DNA of 64,000 bases. Source: Shewanella olleyana (GTDB lineage Bacteria; Pseudomonadota; Gammaproteobacteria; Enterobacterales; Shewanellaceae). Of the stretch, positions 8,281 to 17,830 are shown one piece after another. The notes beneath the pieces are model-generated. The model saw only the letters and a program-made list of their open reading frames with translations, was not told the DNA's origin and searched no databases. Every line of letters starts with the position of its first letter. Within the stretch, counting starts at the first letter, position 1. The stretch is taken from assembly GCF_023283825.1 (NCBI RefSeq), contig NZ_JAKILD010000002.1, positions 124,001 through 188,000 on the forward strand, read 5' to 3'. Both the position numbers and the translations under genes were made by a program.

Positions 8281-9397
8281 GAGACACTCCTGCATAACGA
8301 TAATAAGCGTTACAAGCACCTTCAGAACTCACCATACAACTGCCTAACGGATTATCTGGGGTGCAACCGCGGCCGAAAACCTTACAATCAGGTGGATTAG
8401 ATAATCCGCGAAGTATATCGCCACATTGACATGCTTTATGATCGTCAATTTCTTCGGTGGGTAATTGAGTCTTAAAGATAACTTCCGCATCACGATGTTT
8501 AAATTCATCTTTAAGTCGTAATGCTGAATTAGGTATAGGACCCAAACCTCGCCATCTAAAACTATCTTTAACTGTTAAATATTGGTTTATTATCGCCTGC
8601 GCGGCCAGGTTACCATCTTCTGAAACTGCTCGACTATATTGAACATCAAGCTCAGCTTTATCTTCATGCTTTTGTTGCACAATGCGTAAAATCGACTCCA
8701 TAACATCGACAGGTTCAAAACCAGAAACGACAATAGGGGTGTTGTATTGTTCAACAGCAGGTCGATATATTTTTGCGCCGCTTATCACGCTGACGTGCGC
8801 TGGACCTATAAACGCATTTACCTTACTTTGTGTATCTGCCATAACAGCATCTATTGCTGGTGGAACGAGTACATGATTGATATGAAATAACAAATTATCA
8901 ATATGAAGCTTTTCTGCCTGATCGATTAACACGGCTGTCATAGGTGTTGATGTTTCAAAACCGATAGCAAAAAATATCACTGTTTTATCAGGGTTTTCCT
9001 GAGCAATAGTGATGGCGTCCATTGGGTCGTATAGTGGTCTAATATCCGCTCCTTGAGAGCGAAACTTAGCGAGATTACCTTTAGAGCCCGGCACTCTAAT
9101 CATGTCGCCGAGCGTTAATAAAATGACATCAGGAAGTTGGGCTAAGGTAGCGGCGTGATCTATTCGCTCCTTTGGCATAATACACACAGGGCAACCTGGT
9201 CCATGAATAAACTTGATGTTAGATGGCAATAATTGATTAAGACCATATTTCATAATGGTATGGGTGTGCCCACCGCAAACTTCCATTATGTTAATATCAG
9301 CATCTATATCACTGGCAAGTTGATTGATACGATTAGATAAGGCTCTTATCGTATCAGGGTTTCTGAACTGCTGGTATAGATCAGCAAGTTTTATCAT
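8261..9397 (-). CDS. hypD: HypD, scaffold for Fe(CN)2CO assembly
   Basis: HypD with HypC holds the iron while cyanide and CO ligands are added, using a [4Fe-4S] cluster. The 378-residue protein has the conserved MEVCGGHTH, HGPGCPVC, GFETSTP and late cysteine motifs (KACQCGDILRG, CKVFGRGCTP, GSCMVSSEGACNAYY). These include the CGGHTH and GPGCPVC cysteines required for function. Its start overlaps the hypC stop by 4 bp and its end overlaps hypE. Confidence 0.96.
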   Translation of the reverse strand: MIKLADLYQQFRNPDTIRALSNRINQLASDIDADINIMEVCGGHTHTIMKYGLNQLLPSNIKFIHGPGCPVCIMPKERIDHAATLAQLPDVILLTLGDMIRVPGSKGNLAKFRSQGADIRPLYDPMDAITIAQENPDKTVIFFAIGFETSTPMTAVLIDQAEKLHIDNLLFHINHVLVPPAIDAVMADTQSKVNAFIGPAHVSVISGAKIYRPAVEQYNTPIVVSGFEPVDVMESILRIVQQKHEDKAELDVQYSRAVSEDGNLAAQAIINQYLTVKDSFRWRGLGPIPNSALRLKDEFKHRDAEVIFKTQLPTEEIDDHKACQCGDILRGLSNPPDCKVFGRGCTPDNPLGSCMVSSEGACNAYYRYAGVSHANPKK

Positions 9398-9636
9398 GCT
9401 TGCTCCTCAGCTTCGAGTTTCTCAATAATCTCTTTATATAGCTCTAAACTTAAGTTTGCTTCAACCTCATCAATTTTATTCATCACAAAACCAATGTGGA
9501 TTAGGACGAAGTCACCAATGGCTAAAGGTTCTGTCATCAGGTGTGAGCTTACTCGGCGTTTAACCCCTAAGGTATCAACAGTGACGCTTGCATCATCATG
9601 TATTTCAGTAACTTGTGAAGGGACTGATAAACACAT
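9394..9636 (-). CDS. hypC: HypC, hydrogenase maturation chaperone
   Basis: A small chaperone that binds HypD and then the hydrogenase large subunit. Starting at the ATG at 9634-9636 the protein begins MCLSVPSQV, giving the essential N-terminal Cys2, and is 80 residues long. The open frame extends 13 codons further but that would bury the cysteine. The OB-fold core includes VTVDTLGVKRRVSSHLM and the IGDFVLIHIGFVMNKID segment. It lies 1 bp after hypB and overlaps hypD by 4 bp. Confidence 0.95.
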   Translation of the reverse strand: MCLSVPSQVTEIHDDASVTVDTLGVKRRVSSHLMTEPLAIGDFVLIHIGFVMNKIDEVEANLSLELYKEIIEKLEAEEQA

Positions 9637-9637
9637 A

Positions 9638-10354
9638 TTAAAACTCTCCTTGATACTTTTGTATCCAGTTAGCAACAGCTGTAATTGATTGTGCGTCTTT
9701 TACTGATACAGGGATAAGCGTGACGTCTGGATTGAGTTTTTCAAGTTGTTTGCGACATTCAACAAGTGAAAAATCAAAGTGTTCAGCTAAATCCATTTTG
9801 GTAATGAGCACAAGGTCAGCTCGGCGGAACATGACAGGGTACTTTTCTATTTTGTCGTCACCTTCGGGTACTGATAACAACACAATATTTTTATGGGTGC
9901 CAACATCATAACTAGCCGGGCAAACCAAATTACCAACATTTTCTACAAAACATACATCAATAGGTTTTAAGTCAATGTGGTGAAGTGCCTGATGAACCAT
10001 AAAGGCATCTAAGTGACAGGCTGACCCCGTCTGTACCTGATAGGCTTCAATTCCTTTAGCTATTAATCTGTCAGCATCCCTTGAAGTTTCAAGATCGCCT
10101 TCGATCACTGCATATTTCTTAGGTAAATATTCATGTAAGTGTTCAAGTAAAGTTGTTTTTCCACTACCAGGGCTACTCATCAGATTGAAAGCGCGTACAT
10201 TATTCGCTTCAAAATGTTCACGGTTATGTTGGGCTTCGTGATCATTTTTATCCAATATCTTATGAATGACTGACAGTGTTTTAGTGTCATTAAGTTGTGG
10301 ATTAGAATGTAAATTTGAGTGATCGGTTAATGAACATCCGCAATCTTGGCACAT
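9638..10354 (-). CDS. hypB: HypB, GTPase for nickel insertion
   Basis: HypB is a SIMIBI-class GTPase that works with HypA to load nickel. The 238-residue protein has the N-terminal metal motif MCQDCGCSL, the P-loop SSPGSGKTTLLE, switch and base motifs (EGDLETSRDADR, ENVGNLVCPA, TKMDLAEHF), and the metal-site cysteine in NLVCPA. It lacks the long histidine stretch seen in some HypB proteins, so storage of nickel is not suggested. AAGGAG lies 8 bp before the ATG. An FNR-like site lies 70 bp upstream, so hypBCDEA may have its own promoter. Confidence 0.96.
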   Translation of the reverse strand: MCQDCGCSLTDHSNLHSNPQLNDTKTLSVIHKILDKNDHEAQHNREHFEANNVRAFNLMSSPGSGKTTLLEHLHEYLPKKYAVIEGDLETSRDADRLIAKGIEAYQVQTGSACHLDAFMVHQALHHIDLKPIDVCFVENVGNLVCPASYDVGTHKNIVLLSVPEGDDKIEKYPVMFRRADLVLITKMDLAEHFDFSLVECRKQLEKLNPDVTLIPVSVKDAQSITAVANWIQKYQGEF

Positions 10355-10396
10355 TGTTATACTCCTTAAAAAACCACTTTAATCTGACTTTATCCA

Positions 10397-10437
10397 GTAT
10401 TAACAGGGGTCTTAATTAATTCTTTGATTAACATCAG
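10397..10437 (-). promoter_or_regulatory. FNR-like site and putative promoter of hypBCDEA
   Basis: Read on the minus strand, CTGAT-GTTA-ATCAA (10437-10424) matches the FNR consensus TTGAT-N4-ATCAA at nine of ten positions. A TAATAC -10 candidate lies at 10402-10397, placing the site centre about 41 bp before the predicted start of transcription, the class II activator position. The centre is about 76.5 bp from the hypB ATG, almost the same as at hyaA. This is a prediction from sequence alone. Confidence 0.6.
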
Positions 10438-10459
10438 CAAAATTAAATTCTTAATAGAA

Positions 10460-12940
10460 TTAATGCTGTGTTTGTGATCTGTTTAGTTGTTGGTACGCAT
10501 ACCAAATTTGGCCTAATGAAATACCTGCATCATTTATGGGAACCAATTTACTGGGTAACACCTTATCCGGTGTGTAACTTAAATGATGATTTAATTGCTG
10601 TAAGGTTATCTCATATAACAATTTATTTTGAAAAACACCGCCACATAAAATCAGTTTATGACTTGGATATTGTTCTGCCATATAGCAAACAACTTTGCTT
10701 AAACTTTCAATAAACTCTAAACACAGTTGGTTCGTCATACCTGGAATGTCGTTGCTATTTTTTGTGTTAACTAAGCGAGTGATTAACTGGTTGATGAGTT
10801 TTGAAGGTTCAAACATTTGAATATTGTTTGTTTTGGTATTGATGAGGGGGCTTATATTACCGGTTAAATTATCGGCAAGATCCTCATTTAAAATTAGTGA
10901 CAGCTTATCAGTTGTGTAAGAATTACAGACTAGACTGTTGGCATAGTTTTGCTGATTTGAGTCAATAGCCATATTTGCGTGAGTGCTAATCAGCATCCCA
11001 GCTTGTGCTTCAAAATCATTCTCTATAATTAGGTTTAGAGCTACCGCAACAGCATCAAAAATACGTCCTACCGAGCGGCACTCAATACAAGCACTGTTAT
11101 TAAGCCACATTTTGTGCAGATTATTGACTGTTAATTTATCCATTTGCTGAATGGCATTAATTGGCAATGTCATGATTTCATCGACAGTCATAGTTTCAAA
11201 TAACAAGGCTAACAGAATACGTACAGGTTGCTTTATGGCTTGCTCACCGCCAATCAGTTTAAAGGCTTTAAAGTGCGATATAATTTCAAAAGTATACGCA
11301 TCTGCTAACATACATTCGCTGCCCCATAATTGCTTATCATCTCCAAGCCCTGTGCCATCAAAGCTAAACGCTAACACTTGTTTCTGATAATCGTTGGCTG
11401 CGAGAACACTCAGTACGTGAGCATAGTGATGCTGAACATTTGCAAGAGGGATCTTTTGTTCGATTGCCTGTGTTGTAGCCCACTGTGATGAAGCATACTC
11501 TGGATGCTTATCAGCGATAATTTGTTCGGGGGTAAATTGATACAACCTGTGAAAAGTATTGAGTGTTTGCTCGAAATATTGGTTGGTTTCTAGATTATGT
11601 AAGTCTCCAATGTGTGGACTGACAAACGCACTTTCATTAAATGCGAAACACTGGGTATTCTTCTGTTGAGCGCCAACAGCTAATAGGTGATGTTGTAATT
11701 TATTGCTCAATGGAATGCTAAGTGGTGCATAACCTCTTGCGAGTCGAATGACTTGGATTTTATCGTCAATAACTTGCACCACACTGTCATCACAGGCATT
11801 AACGATTGGCCTATTATGATCAACAATCCCGTCTACCACTTTGCTAAGCTTTTGGTTGATTTCATTACCCACGGTAATGATAGGTAAGCCAGATATATTA
11901 GCACTGGTGGCCACAAGCGGTTTTTTAAAGGCTTCTACGAGTAGATGATGCAGCGGCGTATATGGCAAAAATATACCTAAAGTATCAATATTCGGCGCAA
12001 GTGCAGGACTTAGGTTAATCTCCATATCACTTCTTTTTTTCATTAGTGTAATAGGATTTTCTGCAGAGCTGAGGACTTGCCATTCTTTACGTGTCCCTTC
12101 AACCATTTGACGAGCATTACGTATATCCGTTGCCATAACTGCTAATGGTTTAGCTTTTCGGTGCTTTCGCTGACGAAGACGCTTAACTGCTGCATCATTA
12201 GTGGCATCACAAATGATATGAAATCCACCTAATCCTTTTATCGCAATAATTTTTCCATTATTGAGCTCACTGACAACTTTTCTGATTATTTGTGAGTTAG
12301 TGAGAGAACTATATTCTGTATTCTCCAGATTTGAATTAGTTGCACAATCGATATAGCTCAGTTGTGGTCCACACTTTGGGCAACTGACGGGCTGGGCGTG
12401 ATATCGTCGGTTTAATGGATCCTTGTAAGCATACGCGCATTCATCACACATCACGAAGTCTGCCATTGATGTATTAATGCGATCGTATGGCAGATTCTTA
12501 ATGATGCTATAACGAGGTCCACAATTGGTACAATTGGTAAAAGGGTACTGATAATGGCGGTTTTTAGGGTCGCGCATTTCAAGTAAACAGTCACCACAAA
12601 CACTTTTGTCGGCTGAAATAGACACGACAGAATCAGCACTACGGGTGCTGGTTTCAATGACAAAATGTTGCAGTGAGCTATCTATAGCTTCTTCTTTAAT
12701 TAGCAACTTATCGATACGTGCTAGAGGAGGCGGGTTAACTTTTAGTTGATGTACAACCTTATTGATATCAGTATTCAATCCTTGTAAATGAATACACACA
12801 CCTTGTTGGTTGTTTAATATAGAACCCACAAGATTAGATTGAGTGGCAAGACGGTAAACAAACGGCCTAAATCCAACACCTTGGACAATGCCGTTAATAT
12901 TTAGCCTGACTTGTTGGCGATAACTGTTATCAATTGCCAT
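10460..12940 (-). CDS. hypF: HypF, carbamoyltransferase for hydrogenase maturation
   Basis: HypF converts carbamoyl phosphate and ATP to carbamoyl-AMP and transfers the carbamoyl group to HypE. The 826-residue protein shows the full domain order. The acylphosphatase-like domain has VQGVGFRPFVYRLA at about 15-28. Two zinc fingers follow, CGDCLLEM with CTNCGP and CDECAYAY with CPKCGP. Then comes a YrdC-like nucleotide domain (about 210-390) and a Kae1-like C-terminal domain with VQHHYAHVLSV and LCGGVFQNKLL. All key motifs are present. The C-terminal region is somewhat long owing to a low-complexity insert around residues 650-700. It starts 10 bp after the HypF-like gene stop. Confidence 0.95.
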   Translation of the reverse strand: MAIDNSYRQQVRLNINGIVQGVGFRPFVYRLATQSNLVGSILNNQQGVCIHLQGLNTDINKVVHQLKVNPPPLARIDKLLIKEEAIDSSLQHFVIETSTRSADSVVSISADKSVCGDCLLEMRDPKNRHYQYPFTNCTNCGPRYSIIKNLPYDRINTSMADFVMCDECAYAYKDPLNRRYHAQPVSCPKCGPQLSYIDCATNSNLENTEYSSLTNSQIIRKVVSELNNGKIIAIKGLGGFHIICDATNDAAVKRLRQRKHRKAKPLAVMATDIRNARQMVEGTRKEWQVLSSAENPITLMKKRSDMEINLSPALAPNIDTLGIFLPYTPLHHLLVEAFKKPLVATSANISGLPIITVGNEINQKLSKVVDGIVDHNRPIVNACDDSVVQVIDDKIQVIRLARGYAPLSIPLSNKLQHHLLAVGAQQKNTQCFAFNESAFVSPHIGDLHNLETNQYFEQTLNTFHRLYQFTPEQIIADKHPEYASSQWATTQAIEQKIPLANVQHHYAHVLSVLAANDYQKQVLAFSFDGTGLGDDKQLWGSECMLADAYTFEIISHFKAFKLIGGEQAIKQPVRILLALLFETMTVDEIMTLPINAIQQMDKLTVNNLHKMWLNNSACIECRSVGRIFDAVAVALNLIIENDFEAQAGMLISTHANMAIDSNQQNYANSLVCNSYTTDKLSLILNEDLADNLTGNISPLINTKTNNIQMFEPSKLINQLITRLVNTKNSNDIPGMTNQLCLEFIESLSKVVCYMAEQYPSHKLILCGGVFQNKLLYEITLQQLNHHLSYTPDKVLPSKLVPINDAGISLGQIWYAYQQLNRSQTQH

Positions 12941-12949
12941 TAATCGCTC

Positions 12950-14875
12950 CTATCGGCGCCGTTTAGCAAGGTACATTCCACCAACAGCGATATTGGCACC
13001 TTCTAAATCCAGTTGACGATTTACAATTAATGGATAGTTTTTCCCAAGGCGTATACATAATCTGCTTGCCATGACTTCATAACTAAAATCGCTCCCAGCT
13101 AACACAACTGCATCGATCCCTTGTTCTTGCTCTAAATGATCTACCCAGTTACTTAAATAATCTGTTAGTGAGTCAAAAAAACCAAATGCTAAAATCGCAG
13201 GGTTAGCGCCCGCTAATTTAAAGCTCATTAAACTGGCGAGTGTTTTGCGCCAATTTATAGAACGTTTATGTAGGGCATTGTTATCTTCACTATTAATTGC
13301 ACACAGTGGAAAATCGACTCTTGGGGCATTATTGCCATGATAACGTTGTGCTAATGCGTGGAATTTATCAGCTAACTCTGGGACAGTTGAAATTGCAGAA
13401 TTAGGTCCATTTTTTCTGACTTCTTCATCTGGCAATACGATTAACGCCGCATATGCCATAAAGGTTTGTAAGCTGTCAGCTTGAGTACTTGCTGATAACG
13501 TAAAGTCAGCCAGTAATTTGAATACCTCAGGGTAAGCAACACAGTATTTGTTAAATATAGTGTTTTTATCAGATGCGACTAGTTCTTCAACTAATTGATT
13601 ACCACTTTGTGGCAGTGTAGGCATTTGTAAAAATGAACCAATGTCGCCTTGCTGAGTTTGTGTGATGACACAACTTGATTGGCTTTTTGATAAATAAATA
13701 CAAGCTAGTTTTTTAAGACTAGAAGAAGCTTCTATTGAACTCTTACTGCTAGTAACGCAACCGGTACTTAATAATCCAGCGTGTAATGCACAAGTTGCTG
13801 CATCTATACCCGGTAATGGTTTTTGTTGAATCAGACTGCTTGCTAAGGTTTCATCAGATTCAGTGACAGTACATGTTAAAGTATTTTTTTGCCAAGATGC
13901 ATTATATAAACGATCATCTTGCAGATATCGGTTGTCATCGTGCTTTGGCATCGGCGCTTTAAAGAATATATCTGCGGTTGCTTGGTTTTGAACCCAAACA
14001 TTATTAACCCAAGAAACACTGACGTTTTTTTGTGGTTTTTTGATATATAACCAATCAATTTGTTTACTTTTTAATAGTGCAGCTACACGAATGAGTAATC
14101 GGCTGTCAGCGAATGCCACATTGTAATAACTATCATTCAAATCTTGATTTAATACAGTGTGTTCATTTTCTAGCTTTATATTTGGTTGCAGCTTTAAAAA
14201 TGGCTTTTCGAAGCTAGATAAAGCAAGTGCTTGCTGCTGATTTACAATAAATGATGATGAAATTACTTGTGGGTCGGTAATTAATACTTGTTGTAAATCA
14301 CCATCACATAATGCTGAAGTTTGATTGGATACAATCGGATGTAAGCTTAAACTAACTTGGCTTGTTTGTTTACCTAGCCAAACTTCTTCACCTTGCAGTA
14401 TTCTATCAACTACATCTGATATATCTTGTTGATTTAATCCAATTTCATATTGTTGAAGCTTGCGTTCACCAAAACACTGAGGGCAAGGTGTAGATATCTC
14501 AATGTCTTTATCTAAGTTAGAGATGAGAGGTTCACATTCACTGCAAAAGCCTTGATGTAAAGCTTGGTGTTGTAAACAGGTTTTAGTGCCTTTTCTTTGT
14601 TCGATTAAAATGACTTCTGCACTTTCAAGCCATATAGAATATAAGAATTTCGCCGCTATTTCGTCAGCTAAGGCACTAAGTTCAGTCTCAGAAGCTTCTA
14701 CTTCAAGAAAGTAAGTGTGTACTGGCCTGAATTGGGCATGCTTAGCTTGTAGGTCATTATTAATGTGGTGACCAATGGTAAAATCGAAACGGTCATCTGC
14801 GAGATAAAGATTACATAGATCTGCGTACAGAGGAATATCGCGATGACAAAAAAAGTTAAAACTAATCTTAGGCAT
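12950..14875 (-). CDS. Divergent HypF-like protein of the hydrogenase operon
   Basis: This 641-residue protein is not a standard Hyp protein. Residues about 99-140 contain paired cysteines and histidines (CLQHQALHQGFCSEC, then CPQCFGE) resembling a HypF zinc finger. The last 110 residues (VVLAGSDFSYEVMASRLC, then DLEGANIAVGGMYLA) align by eye with the end of the Kae1-like domain of HypF (LCGGVFQNKLL, then NDAGISLGQIW). The acylphosphatase motif and the HHYAH metal motif of true HypF are absent, so it is unlikely to be a working carbamoyltransferase. It overlaps hyaD by 8 bp and precedes hypF by 10 bp, so a role in maturation of this hydrogenase is inferred. Shewanella genomes carry a gene at this position. 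Confidence 0.65.
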   Translation of the reverse strand: MPKISFNFFCHRDIPLYADLCNLYLADDRFDFTIGHHINNDLQAKHAQFRPVHTYFLEVEASETELSALADEIAAKFLYSIWLESAEVILIEQRKGTKTCLQHQALHQGFCSECEPLISNLDKDIEISTPCPQCFGERKLQQYEIGLNQQDISDVVDRILQGEEVWLGKQTSQVSLSLHPIVSNQTSALCDGDLQQVLITDPQVISSSFIVNQQQALALSSFEKPFLKLQPNIKLENEHTVLNQDLNDSYYNVAFADSRLLIRVAALLKSKQIDWLYIKKPQKNVSVSWVNNVWVQNQATADIFFKAPMPKHDDNRYLQDDRLYNASWQKNTLTCTVTESDETLASSLIQQKPLPGIDAATCALHAGLLSTGCVTSSKSSIEASSSLKKLACIYLSKSQSSCVITQTQQGDIGSFLQMPTLPQSGNQLVEELVASDKNTIFNKYCVAYPEVFKLLADFTLSASTQADSLQTFMAYAALIVLPDEEVRKNGPNSAISTVPELADKFHALAQRYHGNNAPRVDFPLCAINSEDNNALHKRSINWRKTLASLMSFKLAGANPAILAFGFFDSLTDYLSNWVDHLEQEQGIDAVVLAGSDFSYEVMASRLCIRLGKNYPLIVNRQLDLEGANIAVGGMYLAKRRR

Positions 14876-15422
14876 ATTCTAAGTTTCCGCGTTTATATGA
14901 ATCAGGGATAAGTGCGTTAATATCAACTTCAGCTTTTTGCTGATACGTAAATCCTTGCTCAGTAAGGTGCTTAAGTAATACTTTTTCCATCGTGGGAACC
15001 GCAGCTTGGATAGACGGCGTAAGTCCCAACGTCATAGGTTCGATAACTGTTGGTGTAACACCCACAACATGGGTATTAGGTCTATCGCCAACCATTTCCA
15101 TCATGATAAGGGTTTGCAGCATCTCAACTTCATGAGCGCTTCCTTGCCAATCAATTTCAGGTGGTGCTTGATCAAAGTTAAATGAATATACTTCACCAGG
15201 ACCGACTCCGGGACTGTTGACTGTATCCACAACAATTAAGTTATCATATTTACATAGAATAGGGATTAACCCTTGTGCAAGTGTGCCACCGTCCAGTAAG
15301 TCAATTTTGTCTGTAGGGTGGTTAAATTGATATTTTTCTTGGATATAATTAACGAAATGTACGCCGATACCTTCATCGGCGTACAGTACGTTACCTATCC
15401 CAATAAGTAGGGTAGTAGACAA
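14868..15422 (-). CDS. hyaD: Hydrogenase large-subunit maturation endopeptidase
   Basis: This nickel-dependent endopeptidase removes the C-terminal tail of the large subunit HyaB after metal insertion. At 184 residues with the start LLIGIGNVLYADEGIGVH, it has the Glu (DEGIGVH), Asp (VVDTVNSPG) and His (GSAHEVEM) positions that bind nickel in HyaD/HybD proteases. It lies 3 bp before... downstream of hyaC in the same direction and overlaps the HypF-like gene by 8 bp. Its predicted target, the 19-residue HyaB tail after DPCMACAVH, is encoded in the same operon. Confidence 0.93.
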   Translation of the reverse strand: MSTTLLIGIGNVLYADEGIGVHFVNYIQEKYQFNHPTDKIDLLDGGTLAQGLIPILCKYDNLIVVDTVNSPGVGPGEVYSFNFDQAPPEIDWQGSAHEVEMLQTLIMMEMVGDRPNTHVVGVTPTVIEPMTLGLTPSIQAAVPTMEKVLLKHLTEQGFTYQQKAEVDINALIPDSYKRGNLEYA

Positions 15423-15425
15423 GTG

Positions 15426-16100
15426 TTAATGATCCTTGTGGTAGTCATAACCTGAGACGATTGAGTCAACAGAATTATGTTTAAAGCGTATACCAGACCA
15501 TACGGCCATATAAACATGGATTACCATAAATATGATAAATGCCCATGTCATAATGTGATGCCAAACTCTAACTTCTGCCAGTCCTCCCATTAGAGCCGTA
15601 AACCAAGCCGATACATCCCAAATAAGACCACCAAATCCTTCGTGGTAAACATTGGCATATAGCACTAAGCCAGTAATACACATAAATAAGGCGGCAAATG
15701 AAATCCCGACATAAGTGACAAACTGTAGTGGTCCATATATGCCAGCTTTATCTAAATTTCCCATCCAAATGTAAGACTTAATTTGGACTATCCAGCTTTT
15801 CACACTAAGTACATCTTTTATAGAGCGTCTTTCATTCGCACTATTGCGACTAAAGAAAAACAAATAAAATCGAATGATGGTGATGGCGGTTAAGGCAAAG
15901 CCAAAAATAATGTGGGCAAATCGGATCCATCCCTGAACTAATACATCAGATGATTCCGGCGCCACTAAAAATGGCCAAGAAAGATAAAATCCTGTTGCAA
16001 TCAATACCACAATCGATAGTGCCCTCAACCAATGAAAAATCCGGATGGCGGGCGAGAAAATTAATTCTCTATGATGGGTAGCTACCTGAGTCATAATCAA
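15426..16100 (-). CDS. hyaC: Cytochrome b subunit of [NiFe] hydrogenase
   Basis: An inner-membrane dihaem cytochrome b of 224 residues that anchors the hydrogenase dimer and passes electrons to quinone. Four hydrophobic segments are visible, at about residues 25-48, 63-85, 128-152 and 186-206. Histidines suited to haem binding lie in FHWLRALS, FAHIIFGF and VWHHIMTWAFIIFMVIHVYM. It follows hyaB by 23 bp. The rest of the anchor is supplied by the C-terminal helix of HyaA. Confidence 0.93.
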   Translation of the reverse strand: MIMTQVATHHRELIFSPAIRIFHWLRALSIVVLIATGFYLSWPFLVAPESSDVLVQGWIRFAHIIFGFALTAITIIRFYLFFFSRNSANERRSIKDVLSVKSWIVQIKSYIWMGNLDKAGIYGPLQFVTYVGISFAALFMCITGLVLYANVYHEGFGGLIWDVSAWFTALMGGLAEVRVWHHIMTWAFIIFMVIHVYMAVWSGIRFKHNSVDSIVSGYDYHKDH

Positions 16101-16123
16101 TTCCTCTTAGATATTCAATCCGA

Positions 16124-17827
16124 TTAAACCCCGTTAGGGTCAATGCGGAATTCACCTAAACTCGTCCCTTTATAGTCCATCACGTGTACAGCACAAGCCA
16201 TACAAGGGTCGAAAGAGTGAATAACGCGTATCACTTCAAGGGGTTTACTTGGATCTTCAAGCTCTAAGCCGATTAAAGAAGCTTCGTAGGGGCCAACTTT
16301 TCCGTTTACATCAACAGGGCCAGCATTCCATGTTGTCGGTACAATGGCTTGGTAGTTTTCAACTTTACCGCCTTTGATCCTAATCCAATGACTTAACATA
16401 CCACGAGGAGCTTCAATCATAGCGTGACCGACATAATCCTTACTTGAATCTATTTCAGGGGTAACATAAGTACTTTCATCAGATTGCATATTGGCTAACA
16501 TGGCATCAAAGGTTTTTAAGCCTTCTTCAGCAACAATCACTGTTTGAAGCATACGAGCAGCGGTACGGCCGAGGGTTGTATATAAGGCTTCAATAGGTAA
16601 ACCTGTAGCGCTTAAAAGGTCATTTACGGCTTCAACCACGACTTTATTGCCACGAGCATAACTCACTAATAATGATGCCAATGGACCAACTTCAATCGGT
16701 TCGCCTTTATATCGTGGAGATTTAACCCAAGAGTATTTGCCATCACCATCAACGGTTGGAAGTTTGCCATAAACAGTGTCACGTTCAACAAAACCTGTAT
16801 AGTTTGGAATCGTTGTTCCTTCATAAGGGTGTTGTGGTTTTTCAGCGTCATACCATGCATGGGTGACATCTTCTTTAATGGAATCAGGATCAATATCGCT
16901 AACACCAGCAAGGTCACCATTCATGATAACGCCCTGATCAAACATGTACTGGCCGTCTGATAGTATAAAGTCATTGGTCGCCATGAAGTTTTTCACGTTA
17001 ACGCCACCAAGAACACTAGGCTCGGTTCCATAAGCAGCCGCTGCCATAACGATATCAGCTTTATATGCGCGTAGAATGAAGTCTTGCACTACTGCATGCT
17101 TTTGTTTCCACTCTTGAAGTCGAGCGGGACTTAGCATGTCTCGTACAGAAGTAACACCGCCGACAACAAGTGATTGTGGGTGAGGGGATTTACCACCAAA
17201 TATTGCCATCATTTCTGCAGCCACTCGTTGTACTTCGAGTGCTTTTAAGTAATGCGACAGCGCGATTAAGTTTTGCTCTGGGGTAAACTTATAAGTTCTA
17301 TTGCCCCAATAAGCATTAGCAAAAGGGCCAAGTTTACCAGTATCCACTAATCCTTTAACACGCTCTTGCGCAGCCCGTAAGTCACCTTCACCTGCAGCAA
17401 TTGGGTTGGCAGTATATTTAAGCGCTTCTTGAGCTGCTAGAGCAGGATCGGCACTTAATGCTGAAACCACATCTACCCAGTCTAAGCCATGTAAATGATA
17501 AAAATGCACAATATGGTCATGCATATGTAATGACGTTTGCATCAGTGAGCGAAGATATTTGGCATTAAGTGGAATTTTGACACCTAAGGCATTTTCAACA
17601 GCTTCAGTTCCGCAGCGATAATGGGAATAGGTACATACGCCGCAAATACGTTGCACCATTAAGCCGACATCCATAGGTGTGCGGCCTTTTAAAATAACCT
17701 CAATACCACGCCATAGAGTGGAAGATGACCAAGCTTTTTTGATGACATTATTTTCATCTACTTCAACTTCGACACGAAGATGGCCTTCAATTCGAGTAAT
17801 AGGATCGATTACAACACGTTTGTTCAT
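16124..17827 (-). CDS. hyaB: [NiFe] hydrogenase large subunit
   Basis: This is the catalytic subunit, carrying the Ni-Fe(CN)2CO site for H2 oxidation or evolution in the periplasm. At 567 residues it has the N-terminal nickel motif RICGVCTYSHY at about residue 61, the RIEGHLR motif near the start, and the C-terminal DPCMACAVH motif at about residue 542. The motif is followed by a 19-residue tail, which HyaD is expected to remove after nickel insertion. It has no signal peptide of its own and would be exported with HyaA. It lies 3 bp after hyaA. Confidence 0.97.
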   Translation of the reverse strand: MNKRVVIDPITRIEGHLRVEVEVDENNVIKKAWSSSTLWRGIEVILKGRTPMDVGLMVQRICGVCTYSHYRCGTEAVENALGVKIPLNAKYLRSLMQTSLHMHDHIVHFYHLHGLDWVDVVSALSADPALAAQEALKYTANPIAAGEGDLRAAQERVKGLVDTGKLGPFANAYWGNRTYKFTPEQNLIALSHYLKALEVQRVAAEMMAIFGGKSPHPQSLVVGGVTSVRDMLSPARLQEWKQKHAVVQDFILRAYKADIVMAAAAYGTEPSVLGGVNVKNFMATNDFILSDGQYMFDQGVIMNGDLAGVSDIDPDSIKEDVTHAWYDAEKPQHPYEGTTIPNYTGFVERDTVYGKLPTVDGDGKYSWVKSPRYKGEPIEVGPLASLLVSYARGNKVVVEAVNDLLSATGLPIEALYTTLGRTAARMLQTVIVAEEGLKTFDAMLANMQSDESTYVTPEIDSSKDYVGHAMIEAPRGMLSHWIRIKGGKVENYQAIVPTTWNAGPVDVNGKVGPYEASLIGLELEDPSKPLEVIRVIHSFDPCMACAVHVMDYKGTSLGEFRIDPNGV

Positions 17828-17830
17828 GGG

